Shown here: positions 30,644 through 41,793 of the stretch, in pieces
Layout of the letters: every line of letters starts with the position of its first letter
How positions within the stretch are numbered: the first letter of the stretch is position 1
Origin: Cerioporus squamosus
Lineage: Eukaryota > Basidiomycota > Agaricomycetes > Polyporales > Polyporaceae
Direction of reading: 5' to 3'
Assembly: GCA_022592435.1 (NCBI GenBank)
Contig: JABYQS010000089.1
Location: forward strand, 97,501-161,500
DNA length: 64,000 nucleotides
Notes under the pieces: model-generated
What the model was told of the DNA's origin: nothing
What the model saw: the letters and a program-made list of their open reading frames with translations, nothing else
Databases searched by the model: none
Position numbers and translations under genes: made by a program

Positions 30644-33600
30644 ATGGCGAAACGCAGAGCTGCCGTGGACTCTGATGACGAGCGCGGATCTGAGCCGACC
30701 TCAAAGCGCTCCCGCACGAGCGAGAGCGACGAGGAGCAACCCGCGCCGCACCACAGGCGGAGTGGCAAGGGCAAGCAGCAGCGCCAGGAGGAGAACAACG
30801 AGCCGATTGACATTGAGGACGACGATGACGATGCAGCGATGCACCAGCCGGATGAGGATGAGGAGAAGAAGTTCGAGGAGGAGCATGAGGAGATCATTCG
30901 GGAGAGGCTTATGAATAGGACGAAGACACAGGGTGTGAGTGCTGCTTTTGACGGTCGTTTGCGAGAGATATGTGGTTGCATGCAATGTGTATGCTGGATG
31001 CGCGCGAGGGATCTGTAGGTATATGCTGGTATGTGTGGTTGGGAAGGTGTAACTGTAGATTGCCACTCAGACCTGCCGCTACATGGTTATGGTGCTCGCG
31101 CATACTCATATACCCCTACCTGTTCGACTCAACCCCATCAAGCAGAATGTTACTGACGCGTCCTTGTTAGGGTATCGCTGAGATGGGTATCATCGAGTCG
31201 CTGGAGATGCACCAGTTCATGTGCCACAAGTACTTGACGTTCTCGCTCGGACCACAGATCAACTTCATCATTGGTGAGTGGTCGCTGCTCGTGTCAGCAC
31301 TATTCTCGCTGACACTCGCGTTCGTCAGGTCACAACGGAAGTAAGTACTGCTATGCTAGCGGGCTCTTCCGTCACCCTCAACCATGTTTGTAAGGTGGTA
31401 AGAGCGCAGTCCTGTCGGCGCTCACAGTGGCACTGGGTGGCAAGGCCAACTCGACCGGTCGCGGTACCGGTTTGAAGTCCTTCATCCGCGAGGGACAAAG
31501 GTAAGCTGCGCACATATCGGATTTTCATCTCCCACTGACGACTCGCAGCGTCTCCGAGGTCACGGTCGTCCTCAAGAACCAGGGTGACGAAGCGTACAGG
31601 CCGAAGGACTATGGCAAGAGCATTGTGATCACGCGTCGGTTCACCAAGGATGGCGCTTCCTCGTACAAGATTAAGAGCAAGGACGGCAAGGTGATCTCCA
31701 CGAAGCGTGAGGAGTTGCAGGCTATCTGCGACCACATGAACATCCAGGTCGACAACCCGATGAACATCCTCACTCAGGGTACGTCGCTCAGCTTAGCCCT
31801 GACAAAATTCCGCGTCACTTACGCCCTCGACCATACCAGATTCTGCTCGGCAGTTCTTGTCTGCTTCCTCGCCGAGCGACAAGTACAAGGTACGTAACCC
31901 GTCTTCTTACCGTATCGCACGTATCTAACTCAGGTGATACAGTTTTTCCTCAAGGGTACTCAGCTGAGCCAGCTCAGCGAGGAGTATCAGACGTGCATGG
32001 AGAACATCAGCCAGACCTCCAAGATTCTGAAAAGAAAGGCCGAAGTCATCCCGGATCTTCAGGAGCAGTACAATGAAGCTCAGCAGCGTTACGAGGAGGC
32101 TGAGAAGGCCCGCGAGCAGCGCCATAAGGCTGATGAGCTCAAGAAGGAGCTGGCGTGGGCGCATGTTGCTGCGAAGCAAGAGGTCAGCGTTGTTAGCCTC
32201 CTGCTTTCCTGCTCATACTAATGCACATACGTGCATAGGAACTGGAGAGCAAGTTGAAGGAGGTAGCCAGTATCCAGCGCAAGATCGAGAGGAACGAGGC
32301 CGAGGTCCAGGCAGCGGAGGTATGGACGCGATTCGTCCCATTACGGCGGTGTTGCTGATCCAACGTTAGGCCCGGCGCGTAGCCTGCAACCAGAAGGTCA
32401 TGGCTCTCGAGGAAGAGATCGATGCGCTTGGTGACGTCGACACTCTCAACCAGCGCTTGGAGGAGATCAAGAAGAAGACGAGCGCGAACAAGCAGAAGAT
32501 GTCGCAGCTCAGAGTACGTTACTCTGGTTTGTCACCTACAGGCTCCGAGTGTGCTCAATATATGTACAGAGCGAAGAGAAGGCAATCAACGAATCGCTCG
32601 GCGGCGTCAACGGCACCATCGCAGGTCTCGAGAAGCAAATCCACGATGAGCAAGAGCGTATTGAGTCGCACTCCCGCGAGAAGCGCGAGAAGGCCAACGC
32701 GAAGCTCCAGGAGGCCAACACACAACTCGCCGAGAAGGAGGCCAAGCTGAAGAGCGTCGGCGAGGAACGCCAACACGCTCAGGGCGAGGCTGAGTCAGCG
32801 GGTGGTGAGATAAGGCGACTGGAGGCTGAGCGCAACAACCTGAAGGAGCGCGTCATGGAGTGCGAGCAGCAGATCCAGCGCTGCTCTGAGATGGAGCGGA
32901 GCAAGTTCGCGCAGTTCGGTAGCAACATGGACCGCGTCATGCACGAGATCCGGAACAGGCAGTGGTACGGGCAGCCTCCTGTCGGTCCGTTCGGGATGTA
33001 TGTCAAGATCAAGGACCCCGAGCGGTGGGGCAACTTGTTGCGGATCGTCATTGGCAACAACATGAGCAGCTTCGCCATCACGGACGCCCGCGACCGTCCT
33101 GCCTTGTCGAAGATCCTCGCGGATAGCGGAAAGTGAGTTTCCTCACGCTGTCATACGCTGCACTTCGTCTGACGTTTTTTCGTGCTCAGCGGCCGCAATT
33201 GTCAAATCATCATTGCTGAGGTCGATCTGTTCGACTTCAGTGAGGGAGAACCTCCGCAGGGGTACTTGACCATCTTGCGGGCGTTGGAGGTACGTCTGCG
33301 CTGCATGTCATGTCATCTTGATGACACTCATGGGTGTTGTGTCAACAGGTGTCCAACGACTATGTCTTGCGTCAGCTGGTCAACACTGCTCACATCGAGA
33401 GTACCCTGCTGGCCCCCACACGTGCAGAGGCGGACCAGATGCTCATGTCATTGGGCACCGGCGGCCAGGCGATGGCCGCCGACTTGTACCGTGTCGTCCG
33501 ATTTGCGTAAGTTCCTCCGCTTGAAGGAGCTCCGCTGAGACTCATTATATCCGTGCTTTCAGTGAGGGAGGAGGACAGTCTAACCCTATGCCTCCTCTGA

Positions 33601-35400
33601 GGAATGGAGACAACCGGCAGCAACTCTTCCGCAGTAGCAATGCGGACGCGGAGAAGAGGTGTGGTCTCTTTGCGGAGCTATACAGTGAATCCAGTGATAT
33701 ATTGTTTTGTCAGACGGTGGGCAGGCGAACGGGACGAGTACAACAGCAGGCTGCAGGCCAATACTCACCGGCTCCAGGAGCTCAAGAGCACGCTGAACCG
33801 AGTTCAGAAACAGGTCAATGATCTACAGGTACGCTGTGATCTGTTTGTTGCCTCCTCACCGTATGGATGCTTACTCTCGCGAAGGCTCAGGAGCGTCTGC
33901 TGGGCAGGGAGGTCCGCGAGTTGAAGACGAAGATCCGCAACCTCCAGGAAGAGCTGAACGAGGACCTGCCTGTGAACATCCAGGCTCTTCAAGATGCCCT
34001 TCAGGTCAGTATGAGGCGTACTGTTCGCGATACGGTTGCTGATGCCCCTGCTCAGGAAGCGCTAGAGGAGAAGGCGAACATCATGCAGCAATACGAGGCT
34101 TTGGCGAGGGAAAAGCAGAAGATCGCTGAGGAGGGAAAGCCGTTCGCTACAGAGCACGAGCAGATCCGCAAGCAGATCGACGAGTTCAGCGAGAAGCGCC
34201 AGGCTATCAAGGTGAGCACCACTCTGTCCGTATTGTAATTGGAGCTGACCCAACCTTGCAGGATCAAATCACCACCGTCGTCACTGATCGTATGAGGGAG
34301 GATCACTTGATCAAGCACCACCAGAACAAGGCAGAGGCAGAGCGCGAGAAACTCAGGACCGCCGAGGAGGCTGCGAACGATGTGCAGGCTGAGTTTGAGG
34401 TGAGTTCGTGCGTTGCTACCTAAGTAGAAAGTTCTGATGACGAGCCCTTCCGTGTCGCGAAGACCTGGACCCAGAAGGCCGCTGACTACTGTGAGCGTGT
34501 CCCCAACCCGCGCAAGGTCGAGGCTGTGCAGCGCAACCTCGAAGCCGTCCAGGCTGCTCTGAAGGATCGCGAGAGGCGCCAGGGTGCGTCTATCGAGGAG
34601 ATCGCGGAGGAGTTGCACAGGAAGAAGACAGCTCTTGATACCGCGAGGAAGGAGATTAGGGCGTTGAACTCGCTCAACAGGGTACGTGAACTATGTCTCT
34701 GCCTGTTGATCTCACCTCTCATTGGCGCGCCACAGGCTCTGAAGAAGTCGGTGAAGGCCCGCCTCGCGAGGTGGCACGAGTTCCGTCGACACATCGCACT
34801 CCGCTGCAAGGTCTACTTCGGCTACCATCTCTCCAATCGTGGTTACTTCGGGAAGGTCTTGTTCGATCACGTCAACGGGAAGTTGGAGTTGAAGGTATCT
34901 CACCGTCCGCCTCGGATACGTGCGGAATGGTGCTAACCCAATAATAGGTACAAACCGACGACCAGACCCTGACGCAAGCAAACACCCGTGAGAAGGATCC
35001 GCGCTCACTCAGCGGTGGCGAGAAGTCGTTCTCGACTATCTGTCTGCTTCTCTCGTTGTGGGAGTCCATTGGGTGCCCCATCCGCTGTCTCGGTAAGCTC
35101 TGCTTACGATGCTGTCCTGTATCTTATGCTGACGAGTTGACAGATGAGTTCGACGTCTTCATGGACGCTGTCAACCGTCGTATCAGCATGAAGATGATGG
35201 TGAGCTATGTCGGTCTCTTCAGTTTTGCGACGTATACTGACAGCGTCGTCTCGTAGATCGACACTGCGAACACGTCCAACCGCAAGCAGTACGTCCTCAT
35301 CACGCCCCAGGACATGACGAACATTAATATCGGGAACACCGTCCGAGTCCATCGGATGACGGATCCTGAGCGTGGGCAGGGCACGTTGGCGTTCCAGTGA
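30644..35400 (+). CDS. SMC6: Structural maintenance of chromosomes protein 6
   Basis: SMC6 pairs with SMC5 in the nuclear Smc5/6 complex, which acts in recombination repair and carries the SUMO ligase Nse2. Twenty-two exons, 3426 nt, 1141 residues: 30644-30934, 31171-31273, 31329-31340, 31395-31500, 31549-31778, 31840-31889, 31943-32182, 32239-32319, 32370-32513, 32570-33132, 33190-33289, 33349-33506, 33563-33658, 33714-33828, 33885-34004, 34056-34211, 34262-34399, 34463-34681, 34736-34894, 34948-35092, 35144-35199, 35257-35400. An acidic N terminus precedes the ATPase head. Walker A is GHNGSGKSA (132-140), followed by FIREGQ and [20 protein letters not shown]. Two coiled coils flank the hinge (about 555-690). 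The C-terminal head has the signature LSGGEKS (about 1048) and Walker B ending DEFDVFMD (about 1076). Exon 3 is only 12 nt and encodes part of Walker A. MNIQ and NPMNILTQD distinguish SMC6 from SMC5 and from cohesin/condensin SMCs. Confidence 0.95.
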
Positions 35401-36159
35401 GATGCGCTGTGTTAGTGCTAACCACGTTGTCGGCGGGTTCTTCGGTGAAGTTGTACTCTGCTACCTGATATCTTAGTAGCCTGGTTCTTTAGTTTTCAGT
35501 ACGCGTTGTCGCTAATGGTGTAGATTATGTTCGAATGTTTCCAGCTTCCAGTTGCTGTTTTGTTTCGCTCATATATTCCGGTAAGCGTCTTCGCACTGGG
35601 CATCGTCTCAGTGGATCCGACATGTCCAAATCAGAAAAGCATGACAAAGGGTTAATCTTCTATAGTAAGTCATCTCGAACGGATTAGGAAAGTGCCCTTT
35701 CTATAGATGGTAAGTTGGCATGTTCAGCTGCACAGGCTGCTCTCTTTCCTGCAGATTCACAATGTAATGGAAGTATAACTCCCTCTCTGTTGCCTGCAAG
35801 CGTTGCGGAGGCAGTCCGAGAGGGAGGGAGGCTATAGACATCAAAATCGGAGAGAGCGCCGGCCAGCGCTTGAGCTGTGGGTTCTGTTCCCGAAAGCCAA
35901 TGTAGAAGCGGACCTCCGATACCACTTGGCGGAGTTCAAGTGTGCATTAAGTGACATGATCTCCGCTTGACCTCACGACGATGGACGGTAGTGAGCGAGT
36001 GAGACTGACGTTCAAGCTCAAGCTCGCAGTCGCTCAGATATGTAAACCCTGAAGACGGCGGCGCACGAGGGGGGGCGCAGCCCACCCGAGTGCGCCGGTG
36101 TTATGGATCTCTGAGTAGCTCATGCACCTCCACGTTGTGCAAGTCAGAGTGATCTTCAG
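35401..36159. other. Intergenic downstream of SMC6
   Basis: Holds the SMC6 3' end and then about 0.6 kb with no gene I can recognise. Short frames on the minus strand at 35701-35925 have no supporting splice or motif evidence. Confidence 0.4.
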
Positions 36160-36286
36160 AGGTGATTGTCAGGGGATATCGCGGTGTGCGTTGCCTATCA
36201 CGGACTGCTCAACGGGACGTCTACCTATCACGGGCCTTTGTGCGTGATTGGTAGGTGTGCATCGGCGTATCCCCTGACAATCACCT
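36160..36286. repeat. 127 bp foldback (inverted-repeat) element
   Basis: Perfect 19 bp inverted arms lie at 36160-36178 (AGGTGATTGTCAGGGGATA) and 36268-36286. They continue inward with imperfect complementarity (GTGTGCGTTGCCTATCACGG against its opposite arm), so nearly the whole element can fold on itself. No clear target-site duplication flanks it. It may be a small MITE or a foldback remnant. Confidence 0.75.
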
Positions 36287-36395
36287 CCAAGAATTACGGT
36301 AGCTTGCACGACGTGCTCGGCTTTTCCGTGACAAGGGCACGGGTAGACGCTAGTCACAACATAACTCAAACATATAAGGCAGAAGCAATTCCCGT

Positions 36396-37204
36396 CTACA
36401 TTGCTTTTATACACGTAACACCTTCGCATCTATCGCCTGCATACTCTTCATTTGAACTTCCAGAATTTGACATCCAGATGACACTTATCATGCTATGTAG
36501 TGTGATCCAACGGGCCCTCAGTGATTGTTCGAACACGAGAAAAGGAGGGTAGCATAATACCTTACAACAACTTCCTGTCGGTGGCGGGTAATCCCTCCAA
36601 AACTGTTGCATCATTGCTGCGTCACATGCTGCCGCTCTGAACCACTTCGGTTCACCGCGAAACGTTTTTTGAAGACGATTGAATTGGTCCTGGGTGGGAC
36701 GGATGTTGTAGAATAGATCGTCGGAGTGAGAGACGGCGAGCACTTCGATTATTTTGATACTCTCGATGTCTGTTTCTTCCGTGATTGGAGCAGTATAATC
36801 TGGCGGAAAGCAGAGGATAGGGTACTGATGCTGGTAGCCAGTTTCGCCCACTGCTTCTCTCCAGAGGGAGTCTGGGACGACAGCAAGAGAGTAGGCGACT
36901 GCATTGTCATTGAAGCCTGTCTTCTTAAGTGTGTCCTTGAACCAGCTAAGCTCCCAACCCAAGACGTAAGACTTGCCACCCCGTGCATGTGGCCTTGGCG
37001 GATAGCTGGCTGGATGATCTGAAGGTGGTGCCGTTGATGCGCCTACTTCAACGGTCAACATCTCACTCTACAAGCACACGGTGTCAGTCATAGGAGCTTT
37101 CCAAGCTAACGGAAAGGTGTAACCTCCGAGTCGATTGTGCTCATCTTTATGGTTGCCAACTTCGCCTCGAGTGCGGCCACATCGACATGACTCTCGTCGG
37201 ACAT
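36396..37204 (-). CDS. Hypothetical protein, two exons
   Basis: Family not recognised. Exon 1 (37204-37124) encodes MSDESHVDVAALEAKLATIK and 7 more residues. It joins in phase across a 56 bp GT-AG intron to exon 2 (37067-36396), giving about 250 residues. The core (GWELSWFKDTLKKTGFNDNA, then YQHQYPILCFPPDYTAPI) has balanced composition and looks like a folded, cytosolic domain rich in Trp, Phe and Tyr. The last 55 residues after PPPTGSC are less convincing: a GTAAGG donor at about 36555 could end the exon earlier. It sits in a repeat-rich accessory stretch between SMC6 and a set of mobile-element remnants. Confidence 0.6.
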
Positions 37205-37974
37205 AATGACTGCCATACGCAAGTAACTTCAGTTCTCAAAACATCCATAGGTTGGCGGGGCCATACCTGCGAAAGATGGAGGTTGCGGGATGGTGAGGAT
37301 GTTCTGCAGGGCTTCGAGTTCTGGGTGGTGAACGCAACAGGCGGTCGTTATTTATATCATTAGGAGGATCGTAACTCCCACGGTGGCAGCTAGCTCCTGG
37401 TTTTGATCTGTTCAAGGGGCGTTACAACATCGACATGTAACCTGATAGAGGCGGATGGGGCGACATGGAGATGCTGAATCTGCGCAAGCGTATACTAAGC
37501 GTAGTATGTACTACTTACTAGTCCCGTTGGCTAATGAGGCACTGAGTATCGGGCGCTTGCGTAGATGCTGCCTCCGCCTCCAAGTCCAAGTCCGACTTGG
37601 AGAAGCAGCACGCATGTTCTTGTGAATCCTCCCGCCTCCCTCCTCCGTCCGAGTTGCCACTCAACCTGGGCATGACACCTCTATTACGCTGCGCGACGGT
37701 ACGGTATGCCCTCTGGTTAAGTAGAGAACACAATGGATAGTGCGTTTCACTAAAGTTGCCGCCGAGGTCCGACCAGGCGGCGCGCTAGTGACGAAGGCTT
37801 GAAGTTGCGCCTCCTCCTCCGTGGTCCAACCCCGGCGCTTATTGCAGTAGTATAAAGGAGTGTCAGTTCTGCATGCTGCAGACACACCAGACATCTCCCC
37901 GCATTTCGACCACCTTCGTCTCAAGCTAGAAACACATCTAGAATGACCAACAATCGTGAGCAACCTCCCTTACA
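37205..37974. other. Intergenic, no gene recognised
   Basis: Contains a minus-strand pair of short frames (37518-37963) with no motif and nothing else I can support. The GCTTGCGTAGATGCTGCCTC-type sequence is ordinary, and no terminal repeats were found. Confidence 0.35.
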
Positions 37975-38295
37975 GTGTCGGACAACGTTGCGGGAGGTGC
38001 TACCCGGGCAACGCTGATGAGCAAGCCTCAGGCTGTCCTCGGTTTCGAGGCAAAGGATCCCCATGAGCCTCGAAAGGAAGGGGAAGAGCACGACCAAAAG
38101 CCACAACTCATCAGTATTCTGTTAGTCAAACAAATGATCACGATAACGTACAAGAAGCAGGCAGTCATACAGGCTGCACATTACATGGCCGAGGACGAAC
38201 ATATCAATATGTTCCCCATGATCATCGCTTATGGCGAGTACTACTTCTATGTAGAGGTGGACAACACCGCCATCCAGGCAGAAGAGAAAGCATGA
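37975..38295 (+). CDS. Small hypothetical reading frame
   Basis: A frame of 107 codons that opens without an ATG at its 5' limit; the first in-frame ATG is at about 38017. An upstream ATG at 37943 could connect only through a 20 bp interval, which is too short for an intron. The middle (VLGFEAKDPHEPRKEGEEHD, then AAHYMAEDEHINMFPMIIAY) has protein-like composition, with mixed charges and aromatic residues. No domain is recognised and it may be a fragment of a larger or decayed gene. Confidence 0.35.
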   Translation: MSDNVAGGATRATLMSKPQAVLGFEAKDPHEPRKEGEEHDQKPQLISILLVKQMITITYKKQAVIQAAHYMAEDEHINMFPMIIAYGEYYFYVEVDNTAIQAEEKA

Positions 38296-39045
38296 GAAGT
38301 CATGGCTGAAGCTGTGTTACATCCCATGCTCCAAGACACCCAACTCCGGACTCAACTCCGACCGGACTCCGGTTCGTCCGTTGACTCATACTTACTTCCT
38401 CATCCCTTCGCTATGACTCATCCTCACTACGATACTTACCCCTTACTATCCGTCCCCCTCGGACTCCGATCATCTCCGCAGTCCCGATAGTATTACCCGT
38501 TTGTATCCGCGTTTGTATCCACTTGTATCCGCACTTACCTCCATTTCCTATTGGCTACTTACTTGCTTCCGCCTTGGCACCGGACTCCGACTCCTGTCTC
38601 TACTTTTAGCTTACCCCTTTCGGACCTCTGGACCTTAGTATTTAAGCCCGCTTGTATTCTCCCTTAGACCTCAGTTCTGATATCTCGTTTACTTCCCTCT
38701 TATCCTTCTCAGTATCAACAACTCAATCCATTGTATTCTCTTCTAAACTCGTCCGCACCTCCGTCCGGACTTCTGACCTCCGACCTCCGACCTCCGTCTT
38801 CCGACTCTGGTCTCTCGGCTTCTGACCCTCTGGTTCCCTCTCTGCTTGACTTCCTCCTTCGTTGCTTACTCTGGTATAAACTCCGGAGTTCTGTTCCTTT
38901 GCAAATAGAAGACAACTTGCATCTCCTCAGGGCGTTGGTCAATAACTTCGCCGAAGTCTTCATCTCCGCGCTGCCTTCGGACTTCGGACTTCGGACTTCC
39001 TTCCGGAGTTTGACTTGGCATGCACAGTCTTAACAAGCTGAGGAG
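38296..39045. other. Pyrimidine-rich stretch, possibly LTR-derived
   Basis: About 0.7 kb strongly biased to C and T on the plus strand, with recurrent CCGGACTCCG, CCTCCGACCTCC and TTCGGACTTCGGAC units. TGTTAC occurs at about 38316 and a TATA-like TATTTAAG at about 38639, which would fit a solo LTR of a retrotransposon. I could not find a matching second copy, a clean 3' terminus or a target-site duplication. LTR origin is therefore only a suggestion. Confidence 0.35.
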
Positions 39046-39537
39046 ATGCGGAAGGAGGGCCAGAGCTACCACCCTGGAGGTGGACGCGGCGCAGCGGCAG
39101 TGAAGCGCGCGCATTGTGGCGGAGTAGCTAGCGGGAGGTCTGCTCGTGGTGATACGCAGTCCGAAGCGGGCCCGAGCAAGGGTGGTGATAGAGATAAGAA
39201 GCTTACTGCCACCACCTTGGAATTGAGGAAGCAGTTTGATTTGTCAAAGTGGACGCCGCACGTACTTGGGACAAAATCCAGCGAGATGTTCTTTGATCAC
39301 TTGCTCCCTCAGCGGATCATCGAGCTGTCACCTGAGTTTGACAAAGGGAACGCCTTGTGCAGGACGGAACACACTGTGGAGAGACTTCTTATCCCCGTCC
39401 TTGTTGGGGCAATCAACGAGGAGGAGCAGGACAAGGAGGACGAGAAGGAGGACAAGGACGAGGAGATCCAGGTGTCTGAACCGAACAGTGACTCCGGGTC
39501 TGAGGAGCTCGAGGATTGGCCGAAAAACTCAGACTGA
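39046..39537 (+). CDS. Hypothetical acidic-tailed protein
   Basis: An intronless frame of 163 residues starting at the ATG at 39046. The N-terminal third is Gly/Ala/Arg-rich. The middle (LRKQFDLSKWTPHVLGTKSS, MFFDHLLPQRIIELSPEFDK) is globular-looking. The C terminus is strongly acidic (EEEQDKEDEKEDKDEE). No family is recognised. It lies between the pyrimidine-rich stretch and a MITE, so it could be a mobile-element gene remnant. Confidence 0.4.
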   Translation: MRKEGQSYHPGGGRGAAAVKRAHCGGVASGRSARGDTQSEAGPSKGGDRDKKLTATTLELRKQFDLSKWTPHVLGTKSSEMFFDHLLPQRIIELSPEFDKGNALCRTEHTVERLLIPVLVGAINEEEQDKEDEKEDKDEEIQVSEPNSDSGSEELEDWPKNSD

Positions 39538-39657
39538 AACCAGCCGACCATGGGTGTACGGTTGTCCATGTCTACCTCATGGCCGCACTGTTATGGCATA
39601 TGTATATAGTTACTTTGCACCAGCGTTTTATGCCAGTGTTATGCATACCACATACTA

Positions 39658-39924
39658 CTGTAGTGATCAGACGTTAGCGGCGGGGGGTTTGGGGTGTGAC
39701 ACGCTCGATACATAGCGGCGGGGCGGCGGAGGGCCGCATGACGCGTGACAGGAGGCCCAAACGGGGCCGAAGGCGCCGGAAAAATGCTAAATATGGTGTT
39801 TTGACGCTCAAAATTGGCCTGTCACAAGCGGCGGGACCCCCGGTGACCTGTGACAGGCCCTAGAAAAAGCGGCGGTGGAAGGCCTTGTGATGCGTGATGC
39901 GCCGCTAACGTCTGATCACTACAG
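39658..39924. mobile_element. Tc1/mariner-type MITE, copy 1
   Basis: Perfect 25 bp terminal inverted repeats occupy 39658-39682 and 39900-39924 (ends CTGTAGTGATCAG...). They are flanked by TA at 39656-39657 and 39925-39926, the target duplication expected of Tc1/mariner transposases. Three further flanking bases (CTA/TAG) also pair. The 217 bp interior is GC-rich, has no coding capacity, and contains GTGACCTGTGACAGG, a motif shared with the copy at 60940. Confidence 0.85.
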
Positions 39925-40314
39925 TAGTAACAGCACGTAACATAGTACAGTGCGTCGTCGTTGTACAGAACTTGGAATTGAAATCCTGTGCGTGAAAGAG
40001 GCTATCTTGATTCTGTTAGCTCTCACTCTCGAGTATCGGTAGGATACGTACCACCATCGCACAGGCGGGGGACCGCCTTCACAGCAGCATGATTCGGGGC
40101 GTGACTTCATCTGAACATGCGGGTATGACTCGGGCGGACCAAACCTGCTGACTTGAGGCCAGTGAACTATACACCCGGAAAGTCCTTGTTGCCATGACTT
40201 TCAACCTACTCGTCAACCCCTTGCAGCAAGGCTGCAGAAGAAGCACCAAAGCCGACGAACCAGCAAAACAAAAGTGATCAATTGGCTGGACATAGGATGA
40301 CATGTGAGGGTTGA
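39925..40314. other. Intergenic, no gene recognised
   Basis: Short stretch between the MITE and the F-box pseudogene. I see no feature in it. Confidence 0.35.
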
Positions 40315-41793
40315 TCACCTTGCACGATGCGTCTCGTACGCACCCGGAATGTCTGCATCATAGACAATGTCTGGGCCCTTCTGATGTGTAACAAATCCGC
40401 GGGTAGTGTGGCCCGAGATTGTGACAATGGCGGTCCCCAGAGGCGGCTGGTGTCCAAGGATAAGCTCGATTACACCTTGGAGGTCCAGATCCTTGAGTTC
40501 GTACTCGATGGGGACCATATCCGTGCCCTCCACAAAGGCATCGTCGTAGTCGTTGTCGTCATCACCATCGTTGAGTACAATGTCCTCTGTGGGGATTATA
40601 GCGTCAACGGCGTCAGAGCTCTCATCCGAGATGGAACTCTCAGTGAGCTCCAGATTGGATACATCGAGTACCAACCGGAACACACAGACATGGGTTGCTC
40701 TCAGGATCTTGAGGACGTTGCCCTGGGAAATATGTGTCAGTTGGGAAACCTGCCGCTACTCGTAGGACGTACGAGTAGTTCCTCCACCACTACACCCTCG
40801 TCGTAGAAGGGCCAGAACTTGATCACCAGCTCCAGCATCTTGAGCAGCCAGTGCCAGAACCCAGGTTAGGAGACGAAGTCCGGGTCGAAGTAGTAGGACA
40901 CACCTGTACGCTCGGTCTCCAGGATCAAGTGTGTGGGCTTCGTGTCTAGGAGAATCTCCTGCAAGGCAAGAGCAGGGAGCATGTCCTCCTCGTCGTGGAC
41001 GTTGAGCCTTAATATGGGACACCGCAGGTGGAGCATGTAGAGGACGTTGACTGAACCGGAGAAGACATGCAGCGACGACCAGGAGTGTTGGTGAGTGTGG
41101 TCGTCGCATATCTCCTGCATCTCCAACCAGTCCTGATGGCCAGAGTTGTCAATGCAGAGGTGTCATAGGTTTGGGCAGACGCGCCTGAGCACTCGCGACG
41201 AGGGGACTGGGACGTAGTTAAACGACAGCTTGCTTAACTTCCTGAACTTGGGAGCATCTCGCGTGAGTGAGTCGGTCCAATATGCGTCCAACTCTTGGAG
41301 TGTGTCACGAGCGTGGCGAAGCAGAATGGCGGGATTGCTCTCGATATCTGACTCCCAGTCGATATCGACGTATGCGTAGACAAGGGGTGTGCGCAGCTTC
41401 TCCAGCATGGCGCCACATAGTGGTCCTGCGTGCATAACTATGATACTCTGTAGCAGAGGGAGAGCCGGCCCGGGAATCGCAGGTGCAAGTTCTGGGTTCA
41501 CACCGAGCAGCTTCTCGGGATGGTGCAACTCGAGATGCGTGAAGTTGCTCATGCAGGGTATGGCGATGTTGGTGAAGAAGAAGGGAATCTGTCGTTGCGT
41601 GCCACGAAGAACTGAACAAAGGAGACGGCTTGGTTGTTCGTCTCGAGCACGACTGGTGATTTGAACAAGTGCTTGGTGCCTTGAAGTTGAGCGTTCGGCA
41701 TGTTCCCATGAGATTCGCCGCTACACCGCTGGTGGCAAAGTAGAGGATGTGGAACGAAACATCGAAGTTGAGCATGGGCATCTGCGGTTTCAA
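40315..41793 (-). pseudogene. Decayed F-box-like gene
   Basis: Read on the minus strand, pieces of one basidiomycete F-box-type protein line up in order but not in one frame. An N terminus (MLNFDVSFHILYFATSGVAA, CRTL) comes first, then in another frame GTKHLFKSPVVLETNN and SFVQFFVARNDRFP. Next are SNFTHLELHHPEKLL to RVLRRVCPNL, then LCIDNSGHQDWLEM, and FWHWLLKMLELVIKFWPFYD near the end. Two single-base frame changes are needed near 41.68 and 41.58 kb. Two in-frame stops interrupt it: TGA at 41163-41165, where CGA would fit the repeat CPNLR, and TAA at 40866-40868. An apparent last exon (40315-40683 frame) is acidic. The gene looks inactivated; if some lesions are sequence errors it could be a live gene. 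Confidence 0.65.

Noticed and set aside
17302..35400. The idea that AOS1, SMC6, MATH/BTB and F-box genes form a functional SUMO/ubiquitin cluster
   Set aside because: They are interleaved with unrelated housekeeping genes on both strands, have separate promoters, and gene order in basidiomycetes seldom reflects pathways.
37943..37975. Possible 20 bp intron (GTGAGCAACC...CTTACAG) feeding the small frame at 37975
   Set aside because: Far below the minimum intron length seen elsewhere in this window (47 bp).
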